DNA of 64,000 nt from Bacteroidota bacterium. GTDB taxonomy: Bacteria; Bacteroidota; Bacteroidia; Flavobacteriales; Schleiferiaceae. Below the pieces are notes generated by a model, which did not search any database, was not told the origin of the DNA, and saw only the letters and a list, made by a program, of their open reading frames with translations. Where the stretch lies: assembly GCA_024742495.1 (NCBI GenBank), contig JANSYJ010000002.1, positions 124,001 through 188,000 on the forward strand, given 5' to 3'. The translations under genes and the position numbers were made by a program. This document shows, piece by piece, positions 9,250 through 17,520 of the stretch. Numbering within the stretch: the first letter of the stretch is position 1; the number at the start of each line of letters is the position of its first letter.

Positions 9250-9558
9250 ATGTACGCCATCGTAGAGATAGCAGGGCATCAGTACAAAGTGCAAAAAGAT
9301 CAACGTATCTACGTTAACCGTTTAGACGCGGAGGAAGGAGCGGAACTTTCTTTTGAGAAAGTAATGCTTACCGACAATGACGGAAAGGTAGAAGTTGGCG
9401 CCCCGGTTATAGAAGGCATGAAAGTAAGTGCCAAGGTTCTTCAGCACCTCAAAGCTGATAAAGTACTTGTGTTTAAAAAGAAACGTCGTAAAGGTTACCA
9501 GAAAATGAATGGTCACCGTCAGTATGTTTCTCAAATTGAAATTACCGGAATTGGTTAA
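9250..9558 (+). CDS. rplU: 50S ribosomal protein L21
   Basis: A 102-residue L21 starting MYAIVEIAGHQYKVQKDQ and ending with the RNA-binding KKKRRKGYQKMNGHRQ and a final IEITGI, all characteristic of bL21. It binds 23S rRNA in the large subunit. An in-frame upstream start at 9226 lies inside the promoter box, so the ATG at 9250 is chosen. It is 30 bp ahead of rpmA, the usual bL21-bL27 operon. Confidence 0.97.
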   Translation: MYAIVEIAGHQYKVQKDQRIYVNRLDAEEGAELSFEKVMLTDNDGKVEVGAPVIEGMKVSAKVLQHLKADKVLVFKKKRRKGYQKMNGHRQYVSQIEITGIG

Positions 9559-9588
9559 TCCCATTTCCTTAATTTAAAATTAGAAGAC

Positions 9589-9846
9589 ATGGCTCATAAA
9601 AAAGGAGTAGGTAGTTCCAAGAACGGACGCGAATCGGAAAGTAAACGACTTGGAGTAAAAATCTTTGGAGGTCAACCTGCCAATGCTGGAAACATTATTG
9701 TTCGTCAGCGTGGAACCCGTCACAATCCAGGAGCAAACGTAGGTATGGGAAAAGACCATACATTATTCGCTTTGATTGATGGTACAGTGAAGTTCCAAAA
9801 GAAAAAGAATGATCGTTCCTACGTTTCTGTAGAGCCTCAGGCTTAA
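9589..9846 (+). CDS. rpmA: 50S ribosomal protein L27
   Basis: An 85-residue bL27: [20 protein letters not shown] at the N-terminus (the flexible arm that reaches the peptidyl-transferase centre) followed by the [20 protein letters not shown] core. The N-terminus begins directly at the functional MAHKKG arm, with no cleavable prepeptide of the Firmicutes type. It is the second gene of the rplU operon and is followed by a strong terminator. Confidence 0.97.
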   Translation: MAHKKGVGSSKNGRESESKRLGVKIFGGQPANAGNIIVRQRGTRHNPGANVGMGKDHTLFALIDGTVKFQKKKNDRSYVSVEPQA

Positions 9847-9869
9847 TCAGAACGCAGCTTATTATTGTT

Positions 9870-9904
9870 CCCTCGTTGCTTTCTTAGTGGCGAGGGATTT
9901 TTTT
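9870..9904 (+). terminator. Intrinsic terminator after rpmA
   Basis: Stem CCCTCG (9870-9875) / CGAGGG (9891-9896) followed by a run of T at 9898-9904. It ends the rplU-rpmA transcript. Confidence 0.75.
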
Positions 9905-9979
9905 GTTTAAATCAATTTAAATGCGGTTTCAAGGAGCTCTTAATGAGCACTATTGTAAATTCGCGCCAAATTCACAAGC

Positions 9980-11248
9980 ATGCTCGAAATCACTTATTTG
10001 CGCAGCCAAGCAGCGGAAGCAATTAGCGGCCTGAAGAAACGAGGCCTCGACGCAAATCAGCGTATTAAGGATATCTTAAAACTGGATGAATTACGTCGTG
10101 AGAATCAAAATGAACTGGATCAAACTCTAGCCGAAAGCAATCGCATTTCCAAGGAGATTGGTCAACTTTTTAAAGAAGGGAAACGCGAGGAAGCGGATGC
10201 CGCTAAGGCCCAAACCGCTGCTTTAAAGAATAAGATTAAAGACCTCCAGCAGGAGCAGGAGCAATTAAAGCATAGTTTGGAGCAAGACTTACTGGCCTTG
10301 CCTAATGTGCCATTGGATACGGTGCCAGCTGGAAATAGCGAGGCCGACAATGAGATTGTGCAAAAGGTTGGTGAGCAAATGACTCTAGGACATGGGGCTA
10401 AGCCGCACTGGGAACTAGCCGAGGACTTGAAACTTATTCGTTTCGATTTGGGAGTGAAAATTACCGGAGCAGGCTTTCCTGTTTATCAAGGTAAGGGGGC
10501 ACGTTTGCAAAGAGCCCTAATTAACTTTTTCTTAGAAGAGAATATTAAGGCGGGTTTTGAGGAATATCAACCACCTTTAATGGTAAATGAAACTTCTGGA
10601 TATGGAACCGGTCAGCTTCCCGATAAGGAAGGACAGATGTACCACATGCCTGAAGATAATCTCTACGCTATTCCTACGGCGGAAGTGCCTATTACTAATA
10701 TCTTCCGCGATGAAATTTTAAATAGCGAGGATTTACCAATTAAGGCTACTGCCTATTCTGCCTGTTTTCGCAGGGAAGCGGGTTCTTATGGAAAGGATGT
10801 AAGAGGACTTAATCGCCTACATCAATTTGATAAAGTTGAAATTGTAGCCCTAACTAAACCGGAAGATTCCATGGCGATGCTTGATGCCATGGTGGAGCAT
10901 GTTGCCGCTTTGTTGCAAAAGCTCGAACTACCTTACCGCATCTTAAAGCTTTGCGGTGGCGATTTAGGGTTTACCTCTTCCATTACTTATGATTTTGAGG
11001 TTTGGAGTGCCGCCCAAGAACGCTGGTTGGAAGTAAGTTCTGTTTCGAACTTTCAAACCTTTCAAACTAATCGGATGAAAATCCGTTATCGTGGAGAGGA
11101 TAAAAAAACACATTTATTACATAGTCTTAATGGCAGTGCACTGGCCTTACCGAGAATAGTAGCCGCCTTACTTGAGAATCATCAAGAAGAGGATGGTATT
11201 CGAATTCCCGAGGCTCTGCAAGGCTTTACGGGCTTTGAAAAAATCTAA
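9980..11248 (+). CDS. serS: Seryl-tRNA synthetase
   Basis: A 422-residue class II synthetase that charges tRNA-Ser. The N-terminal 110 residues form the long coiled-coil arm that recognises the extra arm of tRNA-Ser (NQNELDQTLAESNRISKEIG and QQEQEQLKHSLEQD). The catalytic domain carries motif 2 as FRREAGSYGKDVRGLNRLHQF and the final motif LNGSALALPRIVAALLENHQ. Length and order are normal. A promoter-like TAAATTCG at 9956-9963 lies just upstream of the ATG. The cognate tRNA-Ser(UGA) is also in this window at 40.2 kb. The lipoprotein gene follows with a 6-bp gap. Confidence 0.97.
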   Translation: MLEITYLRSQAAEAISGLKKRGLDANQRIKDILKLDELRRENQNELDQTLAESNRISKEIGQLFKEGKREEADAAKAQTAALKNKIKDLQQEQEQLKHSLEQDLLALPNVPLDTVPAGNSEADNEIVQKVGEQMTLGHGAKPHWELAEDLKLIRFDLGVKITGAGFPVYQGKGARLQRALINFFLEENIKAGFEEYQPPLMVNETSGYGTGQLPDKEGQMYHMPEDNLYAIPTAEVPITNIFRDEILNSEDLPIKATAYSACFRREAGSYGKDVRGLNRLHQFDKVEIVALTKPEDSMAMLDAMVEHVAALLQKLELPYRILKLCGGDLGFTSSITYDFEVWSAAQERWLEVSSVSNFQTFQTNRMKIRYRGEDKKTHLLHSLNGSALALPRIVAALLENHQEEDGIRIPEALQGFTGFEKI

Positions 11249-11254
11249 TTTGTT

Positions 11255-11803
11255 ATGCGCTTATCAACCATTTCCTTTTTTCTATTCTTTACATTAATTG
11301 CTTGCAATAATGAGATACACCCTTTCGAAAAAGAAATTTCGGAAGTGGATGAGAATCTAGTTTATGTTGATAGTTTAAATGACGTGTTTTACGCCGTAGA
11401 TACGCTGGCTATTCAAAGTGAGTTTCCTTTGGTAGATTCCATTCATCAGATTATGACCGGCCCATCGGCGCCAGAGGATAAGGCCTATTGGACAAATACT
11501 ATCAGGGCCTTACAGATAGTACATCGACCTTATAGCAAGTTTCTAAGAGATGCACCAAAAATAAGGAAGAACCTAGCCTATTCGAAAAGCCAATTGCAAG
11601 CTCTGCGTAATAGTTTGCTAGATCAAAAGCTCGACAGCACCAAAGCTGCGGAGTATATACAAACGGAAGCAACGGCATTAAGGGAGCTTGCCTTACTTCT
11701 TAACAAGCGCATTCCGCCTGTAAAAGTGGCTATCGGAGTTTGGGATACGGCCCAAGCTCGATACTTGGATATACTGGCTAAAAACGATAGCTTAGGGCAA
11801 TAG
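11255..11803 (+). CDS. Hypothetical lipoprotein
   Basis: A 182-residue protein with a lipoprotein signal: MRLSTISFFLFFTLIAC, giving Cys17 as the likely lipidated residue. The mature part is helical (KNLAYSKSQLQALRNSLLDQKLDSTKAAEYIQTEATALREL) and has a QIVHRPYSKFLRD stretch; I do not recognise the family. It starts 6 bp after serS and ends 8 bp before the TPR gene, so it belongs to the same run of genes. A function in the envelope is all that can be inferred. Confidence 0.7.
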   Translation: MRLSTISFFLFFTLIACNNEIHPFEKEISEVDENLVYVDSLNDVFYAVDTLAIQSEFPLVDSIHQIMTGPSAPEDKAYWTNTIRALQIVHRPYSKFLRDAPKIRKNLAYSKSQLQALRNSLLDQKLDSTKAAEYIQTEATALRELALLLNKRIPPVKVAIGVWDTAQARYLDILAKNDSLGQ

Positions 11804-11811
11804 CAAAAACC

Positions 11812-13641
11812 TTGAGAGTACACTATCTATTCATTCGCATTTTACTTTTAATTGGGCCCTTAGCTTGGGCGCAGCCACAGCCCGGTGCTAGCGATCGAGA
11901 GACCCTGGACTTAGCCAAGCAATACTTTCAAGATCAGGCCTATGAGCGCGTAATCGATCAATTGAAGGACCTAGGTGAAAGGAGCGTGCAGCCGGAGGTT
12001 TACAAACTCTTATTTGATTCCTATCTTGAGCTTGAAGATTTTCGTAAAGCGAAAAAACTAAGTCGAGACTGGGCTCAGCGCATTCCAGCGCGAAGGGCTG
12101 CATTTGAAGTTGATGCCTATTACCTGAACTTGGCAGATGAAGACCCCAAGGAAGCAGCAGAGCTTTTGGAAGATGTAATGCAAATCGTTGGTCAAAGTGG
12201 CGGACAAGCTTATGCCTATGGCAAGGCCTTTAGCGATCGCGGTTATCCTAAAGAGGCCTTAGCGGTTTATCAAAAGGCGCTAAAGGCGAATCCGAATATG
12301 AACTTCGATTACCAAATGGCACTGCTATATGGTGAGCTAGGAGATATTCCAAATATGCATTTGATGTACCTACGTATGGTAGACCGAACACCGGGTTACC
12401 TAAGTACAGTTAAATCTTTACTGGCACGCTCCATTGAGCCAGGATCCAAGGATGAGAATTTAGAGAAACTTAAGGAAGAGATTGTTAAACGCATTCAAAG
12501 TGGTGCGCCTAAACGGTTTAACGATTTACTCATCCATATCTTTAATCAAGAAGGTAATTTTAGAGCAGCATTTACGCAGTTAAGAGCCCTCGACCGCCAG
12601 GGTAATTTGGAAGGCAAGGAAATGGGGAACCTGGCTAAACTGGCTTATAATAATTATGATTTCAATTTAGCTAGTCGCATCTATGAGTATGAAATGCGCA
12701 AGGGTTCGGAACATCCATTTTATCAAACTGCTGTAATTGGTTGGTTGAGTTCCAGAAAGGAAGATTTAAGTGCCATTAATGCTTCAGGGGAGGATTGGCG
12801 GAAGCTTGCCAATGATTTTGAAATCCACCAAAAGGAATTTCGAGGTGACCCTTATCAAGCAAATTTAATCCTTCCTCTTAGCGAGATTTATGCTTACCGA
12901 TTAAATGAGATCGATACCGCGGAATCATTGCTATTATCTCTATTTGATAAAGCCTGGGTTGGGGAAGAAGATGAGGCCTTAGCGCAAATCGCTTATGCGG
13001 ATTTACTACTTTTTACGGGCCGTAGGTGGGATGCTATTATCTATTACCGCAAGGCGGAGAAGTCCTTAGACCAGTCGGTAATTGGACAGGAAGCTAAATT
13101 TAAACGTGCAAAGGCCGCTTATTATGTAGGTGATTTCGAATGGTCGCAAGGCATATTTTCAGTCTTAAAAGAATCTACCTCCAAACTCATTGCTAATAAT
13201 GCCATGCAGTATTCTTTGTTGATTACGGATAATATGGCCTTAGACTCTACCACCGATGCTTTGGAGGCTTATGCGAAAGCAGATCTTTACTTTTATAGAG
13301 AGATGTACGATTCTGCATCGGCCATATTGGAACTGCTGGAAATTGCTTATTCCGAACATCCTATTGCGGATGAGAGCCTTATGATGCGTGCGCAAATTAA
13401 AGCCAAGCAAAATGATTTTGAGTCGGCTTTACTGCTTTGGCGCCGCTTGGTGTTGGAACATGGTGATGATATTTTAGCCGATGATGCCCTTTATGCGATA
13501 GGGCAAACTGAGGAGAAACTAAAGCGGCCCGATTTAGCGATGAAGGCCTACGAAAAGCTATTTACAGAACACATTGATAGCTTTTTCGCCAGCGATGCCC
13601 GCAAGGCTTTTCGTCGCTTAAGGGGGGATCAAATTAATTAG
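11812..13641 (+). CDS. Secreted tetratricopeptide-repeat protein
   Basis: A 609-residue protein with a signal peptide (LFIRILLLIGPLAWAQ) and many helical TPR-like pairs, for example RGYPKEALAVYQKALKANPN near 140 and DSASAILELLEIAYSEHPIADESLM and IGQTEEKLKRPDLAMKAYEKL toward the end. Such proteins act as scaffolds in the periplasm or outer membrane; no enzyme motif is present. The start is TTG, chosen because the signal peptide follows it directly and no ATG is available nearby. It is 8 bp after the lipoprotein gene and 2 bp before the DUF4286 gene, so it is likely part of the same operon. Confidence 0.8.
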   Translation: MRVHYLFIRILLLIGPLAWAQPQPGASDRETLDLAKQYFQDQAYERVIDQLKDLGERSVQPEVYKLLFDSYLELEDFRKAKKLSRDWAQRIPARRAAFEVDAYYLNLADEDPKEAAELLEDVMQIVGQSGGQAYAYGKAFSDRGYPKEALAVYQKALKANPNMNFDYQMALLYGELGDIPNMHLMYLRMVDRTPGYLSTVKSLLARSIEPGSKDENLEKLKEEIVKRIQSGAPKRFNDLLIHIFNQEGNFRAAFTQLRALDRQGNLEGKEMGNLAKLAYNNYDFNLASRIYEYEMRKGSEHPFYQTAVIGWLSSRKEDLSAINASGEDWRKLANDFEIHQKEFRGDPYQANLILPLSEIYAYRLNEIDTAESLLLSLFDKAWVGEEDEALAQIAYADLLLFTGRRWDAIIYYRKAEKSLDQSVIGQEAKFKRAKAAYYVGDFEWSQGIFSVLKESTSKLIANNAMQYSLLITDNMALDSTTDALEAYAKADLYFYREMYDSASAILELLEIAYSEHPIADESLMMRAQIKAKQNDFESALLLWRRLVLEHGDDILADDALYAIGQTEEKLKRPDLAMKAYEKLFTEHIDSFFASDARKAFRRLRGDQIN

Positions 13642-13643
13642 CC

Positions 13644-13958
13644 ATGTATATTTATAATGTAACTGTAAATATTGAAGAATCGGTTCACGACGACTGGTTA
13701 AACTGGATGAAGGAAGTTCATATTCCAGAGGTACTTGCCACGGGTTTATTTATTGATAATCGGCTTTGCGAAGTAATGGTTGAGGAAGAACAGGGTATTA
13801 CCTATTCCATTCAATACCGCTTAAAAGATTTGGCTAGTTTAGATCGCTATCAAAAGAATTTTGCGCCCAAATTGCAAGCCGAGCACACGGCCCGTTATCG
13901 CGATAAGTTTGTGGCCTTCAGAACCATTCTCAGAATAGAGGATGAAATTTCAGCATAA
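13644..13958 (+). CDS. DUF4286 family protein
   Basis: A 104-residue soluble protein with the DUF4286 pattern: MYIYNVTVNIEESVHDDWLN, W-x-KEVHIPEVLATG and a C-terminal half with YQKNFAPKLQAEHTARY. The family has a ferredoxin-like dimeric alpha/beta fold by pattern and no known biochemical role. The stop codon overlaps the recX start (TAATG at the junction), so the two are translationally coupled. This TPR-DUF4286-recX order suggests simple co-transcription and not a shared pathway. Confidence 0.8.
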   Translation: MYIYNVTVNIEESVHDDWLNWMKEVHIPEVLATGLFIDNRLCEVMVEEEQGITYSIQYRLKDLASLDRYQKNFAPKLQAEHTARYRDKFVAFRTILRIEDEISA

Positions 13959-14446
13959 TGCCATCTGATGGTACAAAAATCTATGATCTTAATGAAGCCC
14001 GAGCGAAAATTCGGGCTTTTTGCTTGTATCGAGAACGCAGTCATAGCGAAACGGCTCAGAAGTTAAAAAGCTACGGTTTAATTCCAGAGGTTATTGATAC
14101 CCTTTTAAGCGAGCTCATTCAAGAGCGCTATGTGGATGAAGAACGCTTTGCTCGAGCTTATGTGAGAGGTAAGTTTAAAATCAAAAAGTGGGGACGCCAA
14201 AAGATTAAACAGGGTCTTTACCAACACGATTTAAGCGATTACATCTTGAAAAAGGCTTTTTCAGAAATTGATCCAGACGCATATTACAATCAAGTCCTAA
14301 GGCTCTGTGAAAAACGCTGGCCATTACTAAAAGGCAAGGATGATTATCAGCGTAAGCAAAAACTAAGAGCCTATTTATACCGGCAAGGCTACGAATCGGA
14401 TTTAATAAATGAGGCCTTTAAGGATTTTGACTTTACTAATAACTAG
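13958..14446 (+). CDS. recX: Regulatory protein RecX
   Basis: A 162-residue RecX, which binds RecA filaments and limits recombination. The protein is built of three-helix repeats: ARAKIRAFCLYRERSHSETAQKL, then YVDEERFARAYVRGKFKIKKWGRQKI, the best-conserved RecX block, and a last repeat LRAYLYRQGYESDLINEAFKDF. The start overlaps the previous stop. Its first 20 codons contain a perfect 8-bp terminator-like hairpin with a T-run (13995-14021), described separately. The 3' end overlaps the convergent ChaN-like gene by 11 bp. recA is not in this window. Confidence 0.92.
   Translation: MPSDGTKIYDLNEARAKIRAFCLYRERSHSETAQKLKSYGLIPEVIDTLLSELIQERYVDEERFARAYVRGKFKIKKWGRQKIKQGLYQHDLSDYILKKAFSEIDPDAYYNQVLRLCEKRWPLLKGKDDYQRKQKLRAYLYRQGYESDLINEAFKDFDFTNN
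13995..14021 (+). terminator. Terminator-like hairpin inside the 5' part of recX
   Basis: Perfect 8-bp stem AAGCCCGA (13995-14002) / TCGGGCTT (14011-14018), 8-base loop, then T-run to 14021. It lies 37 bp into the recX coding region, where it would cut most transcripts from the upstream genes before recX is complete. Formation in vivo is inferred. Confidence 0.55.
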
Positions 14447-15284
14447 TGGTCATTTGGGCATCTATAACCAAAGTATAATCAGCATGTCCGGCGCTGGCAC
14501 TATCCAAAGGGCTCACCTCATCTTGCAATTGAGTACTAATGGTTTTAATATTCAGTCCATCTTGGTATTGATTTAAATACCAATTTATTCCTTCAAAATC
14601 TTTGGAGTGATAATCACCGTTAAAGTGTAGAAAAATGCCTTCTTCACTGAGGTGCAAAACAATAAAATGAGCCATGGTAGCATCCTTTATCGCCTGGGCT
14701 TTGGGGAAATTATCGCCCCCATGTCCGCCCATCATCTCCAGCATGGCTTTGTAGCCCGGTAATTCGGCATCATAGGGAAAGGGTAAAGGAGCCATCCAAG
14801 CTTTAATGCTGTCGGCGAGGCTATCTAAACTTTCTACTCCTTGTTTAAAAACCTGGCTGGCATAGCGACGAGGGATGTTTGTTGCTATAAAAGGTAGATT
14901 ATGATCCTTTGCGAAATCAACTAAACCCCGGTAATCGGTCTCGTAATTCGACCATAGTCTTGCGTTAGAATCCAAGGATTCGGCATCAATACTATCGTTT
15001 AGGTAAAGGTTTAAAGCAATTTGGTTATCGGCTTCAAACATTTCTGCCCCTAATACCAGGTTCGAATCGATTTGATACAAGCGCTCTGTTAATTCAAATT
15101 GCAGCCAATGGCAAACAGGGTTGTTATGGAGTTCACCAAAAAGCACCACATCCGCTTCGGAAAGCTCCATTAGCATGCTTGAGAAATTTATTTTCTCTCC
15201 CGATTTATTGTAAAGTTGATAGGACTTTAAATCTTGGGCCTGTAAAAAAGTACAAGTCAATAATAGGCTAAATATGATTCTCAT
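14436..15284 (-). CDS. ChaN-like (DUF399) secreted protein
   Basis: A 282-residue protein with signal MRIIFSLLLTCTFLQAQ and the ChaN/DUF399 pattern: ADVVLFGELHNNPVCHWLQ, then LGAEMFEADNQ, a central NIPRRYASQVF, MMGGHGGDN and a late FLHFNGDYHSKDFEGI. Known members are haem-binding or TraB-like fold proteins of the envelope with conserved GE-H-N and H residues, so a haem- or metal-related role is likely but not shown. It overlaps the end of the amidase gene by 4 bp (ATGA), so it is translated as the second gene of that unit. The start at 15284 is chosen because it begins the signal peptide. Confidence 0.8.
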   Translation of the reverse strand: MRIIFSLLLTCTFLQAQDLKSYQLYNKSGEKINFSSMLMELSEADVVLFGELHNNPVCHWLQFELTERLYQIDSNLVLGAEMFEADNQIALNLYLNDSIDAESLDSNARLWSNYETDYRGLVDFAKDHNLPFIATNIPRRYASQVFKQGVESLDSLADSIKAWMAPLPFPYDAELPGYKAMLEMMGGHGGDNFPKAQAIKDATMAHFIVLHLSEEGIFLHFNGDYHSKDFEGINWYLNQYQDGLNIKTISTQLQDEVSPLDSASAGHADYTLVIDAQMTTSY

Positions 15285-16576
15285 TGAATCCAAAGTTTTT
15301 GATGATACCATTCTCCTTCCCACTTAAACTGAAGTTGATATAGGCCTTTTGATAAGGAACTCACATCAAGGCTTTTTTGCTTTGGAAGATCTAATGCAAG
15401 CTTGCGACCTTGTACATCGTAAAGTATAAGTTCCTCAATATTGATGTCCCAATGGATGAAGTCTTCACTGGGATTGGGATAAATATAAATGGATGTTATT
15501 TCTTCTGAATAAGCGCTTAAGAGACAGGTGTTTTGACTGAGGTTTAAGGCTAGGGAATCCAATTTGTTGTACAAAACTTGACCCGGGCAAGCGGTTCCTT
15601 TGGGGCAGCCCACGGTAGCAGAATTTGCATCACGATGACCAGAAATATGCCTGAGTTGTAATTGAGAACTACTGTGAATGCTACTGTCCGCAATATCAAT
15701 TCCATTTTGGCAAGCTTCGTAAAGTAAGAGCTCAGCTAAGGATTGTAAGCCTGGAGTGGGTACTGCCGTATTCTGATAATTTCCAATATAGCAAAGTCCT
15801 AAGGTGCCAGAGTTTAAGCAAGAGAAATGGGCGCCTGTATTTCCCGATCCTCTACCTTCATAGACTATCCCATTTGGATCAATAAGCCAATTATAGCCAA
15901 TATCACTCCAGCCATTGGTATTCACATGTAAATCCCAATAATAGGCTACAATAGCGGAGAAATTGGAGGAGGTGTTGGCGCCAGCTGAATGATGAACAAT
16001 AAGATGAGTAGGCGTTGTAGGTGTGTAGCTGGAAGGTGGTGGGCAATCGTTATTGGGGCACCAGCAGTTGCGGTCGCAAATTGGGGGAGAAGGACAAATA
16101 CAGGATTGCGATTCCGTAGCTGACTGAGATTTTCTAGGCTTGGCTTTACTTGGTTCGGAGTTCTCCAGCTCCTTGTTGTTGGCACTAGGGGCCCAGTAAA
16201 AACGCATGGTAATAATTTCGGGCGGCATCTTGTCGCTTCTCAATTGCCAAGCTTCTATAGGGTATTCCACTAGGGCTAAAACCCAAGTTTGCCTATCGCT
16301 AATTCCCTCAGCATCATGCTGATCGTCCATATTTTGCCATTCCTGCCAAATTCCATTCACTTTAAAACGGATGAAAAGCTCGAGTTCTATGCTTTCCATG
16401 GCATAGGCGGAAGGACCTAGGAATTCATAAGGGCCTTGATTCCAAGAATAAACTTTTGAGTAAAACTCTTGATAAGCTACTTCATCGAAATCAACTTTTT
16501 TAATATCCAGGTCCAGGCTGTTTTGCCCAATGAGCGTGCAGAAAGGTATGAATAGTATCAGGAGGATTTTTTTCAT
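15281..16576 (-). CDS. T9SS-exported PGRP-type N-acetylmuramoyl-L-alanine amidase
   Basis: A 431-residue secreted enzyme. After a signal peptide (ends CTLIGQ) and a novel-looking N-terminal domain (20-140) comes a Pro/Cys-rich linker with six cysteines at 159, 161, 167, 171, 173 and 178. The amidase_2/PGRP domain (about 190-345) has LIVHHSAG with the first zinc His, GYNWLIDPNGIVYEGR, SGHRD with the second His, and ACPG with the Cys ligand. The last 70 residues are a type A sorting domain (YPNPSEDFIHWDI to WYHQKLWIQ), so it is exported by the type IX system. It cleaves the stem peptide from peptidoglycan, perhaps of other bacteria because it is secreted. It is the first gene of a unit with the ChaN-like gene. 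Confidence 0.92.
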   Translation of the reverse strand: MKKILLILFIPFCTLIGQNSLDLDIKKVDFDEVAYQEFYSKVYSWNQGPYEFLGPSAYAMESIELELFIRFKVNGIWQEWQNMDDQHDAEGISDRQTWVLALVEYPIEAWQLRSDKMPPEIITMRFYWAPSANNKELENSEPSKAKPRKSQSATESQSCICPSPPICDRNCWCPNNDCPPPSSYTPTTPTHLIVHHSAGANTSSNFSAIVAYYWDLHVNTNGWSDIGYNWLIDPNGIVYEGRGSGNTGAHFSCLNSGTLGLCYIGNYQNTAVPTPGLQSLAELLLYEACQNGIDIADSSIHSSSQLQLRHISGHRDANSATVGCPKGTACPGQVLYNKLDSLALNLSQNTCLLSAYSEEITSIYIYPNPSEDFIHWDINIEELILYDVQGRKLALDLPKQKSLDVSSLSKGLYQLQFKWEGEWYHQKLWIQ

Positions 16577-16660
16577 TGGGGCAAGTTACGGAAGCGAACA
16601 GAAATATAAGGGCCCTCCAAATTTGCATTGGAGAGCCCTGCAATAAAAACCACAAATTGC

Positions 16661-17173
16661 CTAAATGAACAGCAGCTGGGTATTCTCGCCTTCTGCCCTT
16701 TGATAGAAGTCTCCAACGGTGAGTACATCAGAAATCTCATCTACCAAGTCTTTGCGTTCGAGGTGGAACATATCCATCGCTAATTTGCAAGCCCAAAGCT
16801 TAGCGCCTGATGCTTCAAGGATTTCAATGAACTCTCCCACCGGGGGGATATCAAGTTTTTCCATTTCCTTTTTCATCATACTGGTAGCAAAGCTTTCCAT
16901 TCCTGGGAGGCCACCTAAAAGGGTAGGGATATGCATGGCAGGATTTCCTACCGTAGCCACATGTAAGTGCTCCAGTTTTTTCTTTTGAACGGCTTCCAAT
17001 CCAAAGAAGGTGAAGAATATTTCCGCCTCAATGCCTTCCATTCTGGCTCCGTTTGCCAAAATAAAACAGGCGTAAACATTATCTATCGTTGCTTTAGAAA
17101 GAATAAGCATCATCTTTTTAACCTTCTTAGAGGTCGGCTTTTCTATAGTTTGATTTATATCCTGGGTTTCCAT
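16661..17173 (-). CDS. DsrE/DsrF/DrsH-like family protein
   Basis: A 170-residue protein of the DsrE superfamily: KKMMLILSKATIDNVYACFILANGARMEG, then an EIFFTFFGLEAV strand, and a late AKLWACKLAMDMF with the cysteine usually proposed as the persulfide carrier. The central LLGGLPGMESFATSMMKKEM matches the DsrE2-type branch. It probably moves sulfane sulfur in the cytoplasm. The frame is open further upstream, but the ATG at 17173 is the natural start. It is the third gene after the quinone oxidoreductase and the TusE/DsrC-like gene, with a 28-bp gap. Confidence 0.85.
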   Translation of the reverse strand: METQDINQTIEKPTSKKVKKMMLILSKATIDNVYACFILANGARMEGIEAEIFFTFFGLEAVQKKKLEHLHVATVGNPAMHIPTLLGGLPGMESFATSMMKKEMEKLDIPPVGEFIEILEASGAKLWACKLAMDMFHLERKDLVDEISDVLTVGDFYQRAEGENTQLLFI

Positions 17174-17201
17174 GATTATCGTTTTTAAGCTTAATGATTG
17201 A

Positions 17202-17510
17202 TTAAATACAACTGGCGGGTTTGGGGATGCCCGCAATACGGCTAGCCTTTTTAAGCGGACCACCGGGGAAAAGGGCGTAAAACTCTTTAATGTTTACAAT
17301 GCCACTTTTGCCAACTTTCCGAATACTTAAAGCTACTTCTTGTCGATGTTGCTCTTGGAGGAATTTTAAAACTGGCCAGTGTTCTTCACCAAGCTCAATC
17401 CCTTCTTCTTGGGCAATATGCTCGGCTATTTCGGGGTTCCATTGGTTGAGGTCCAATAAGTAACCCTCGGGGTTTAAATTGATGTTTTGTCCTGCAATTG
17501 TGGTTTCCAT
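17202..17510 (-). CDS. TusE/DsrC/DsvC-family sulfur carrier protein
   Basis: A 102-residue protein with the family pattern EGYLLDLNQWNPEIAEHIAQEEGIEL in the first half and the C-terminal arm FPGGPLKKASRIAGIPKPASCI. The penultimate cysteine that carries the sulfur is present. The second cysteine found about ten residues earlier in true sulfite-reductase DsrC is absent (Ser or Arg there), so by that criterion it is a TusE-like one-cysteine carrier. No dsrAB genes are visible. It lies 11 bp after the sulfide:quinone oxidoreductase gene and is surely co-transcribed, so it is a likely acceptor or relay for sulfur released there. Confidence 0.88.
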   Translation of the reverse strand: METTIAGQNINLNPEGYLLDLNQWNPEIAEHIAQEEGIELGEEHWPVLKFLQEQHRQEVALSIRKVGKSGIVNIKEFYALFPGGPLKKASRIAGIPKPASCI

Positions 17511-17520
17511 GATTATTGAT

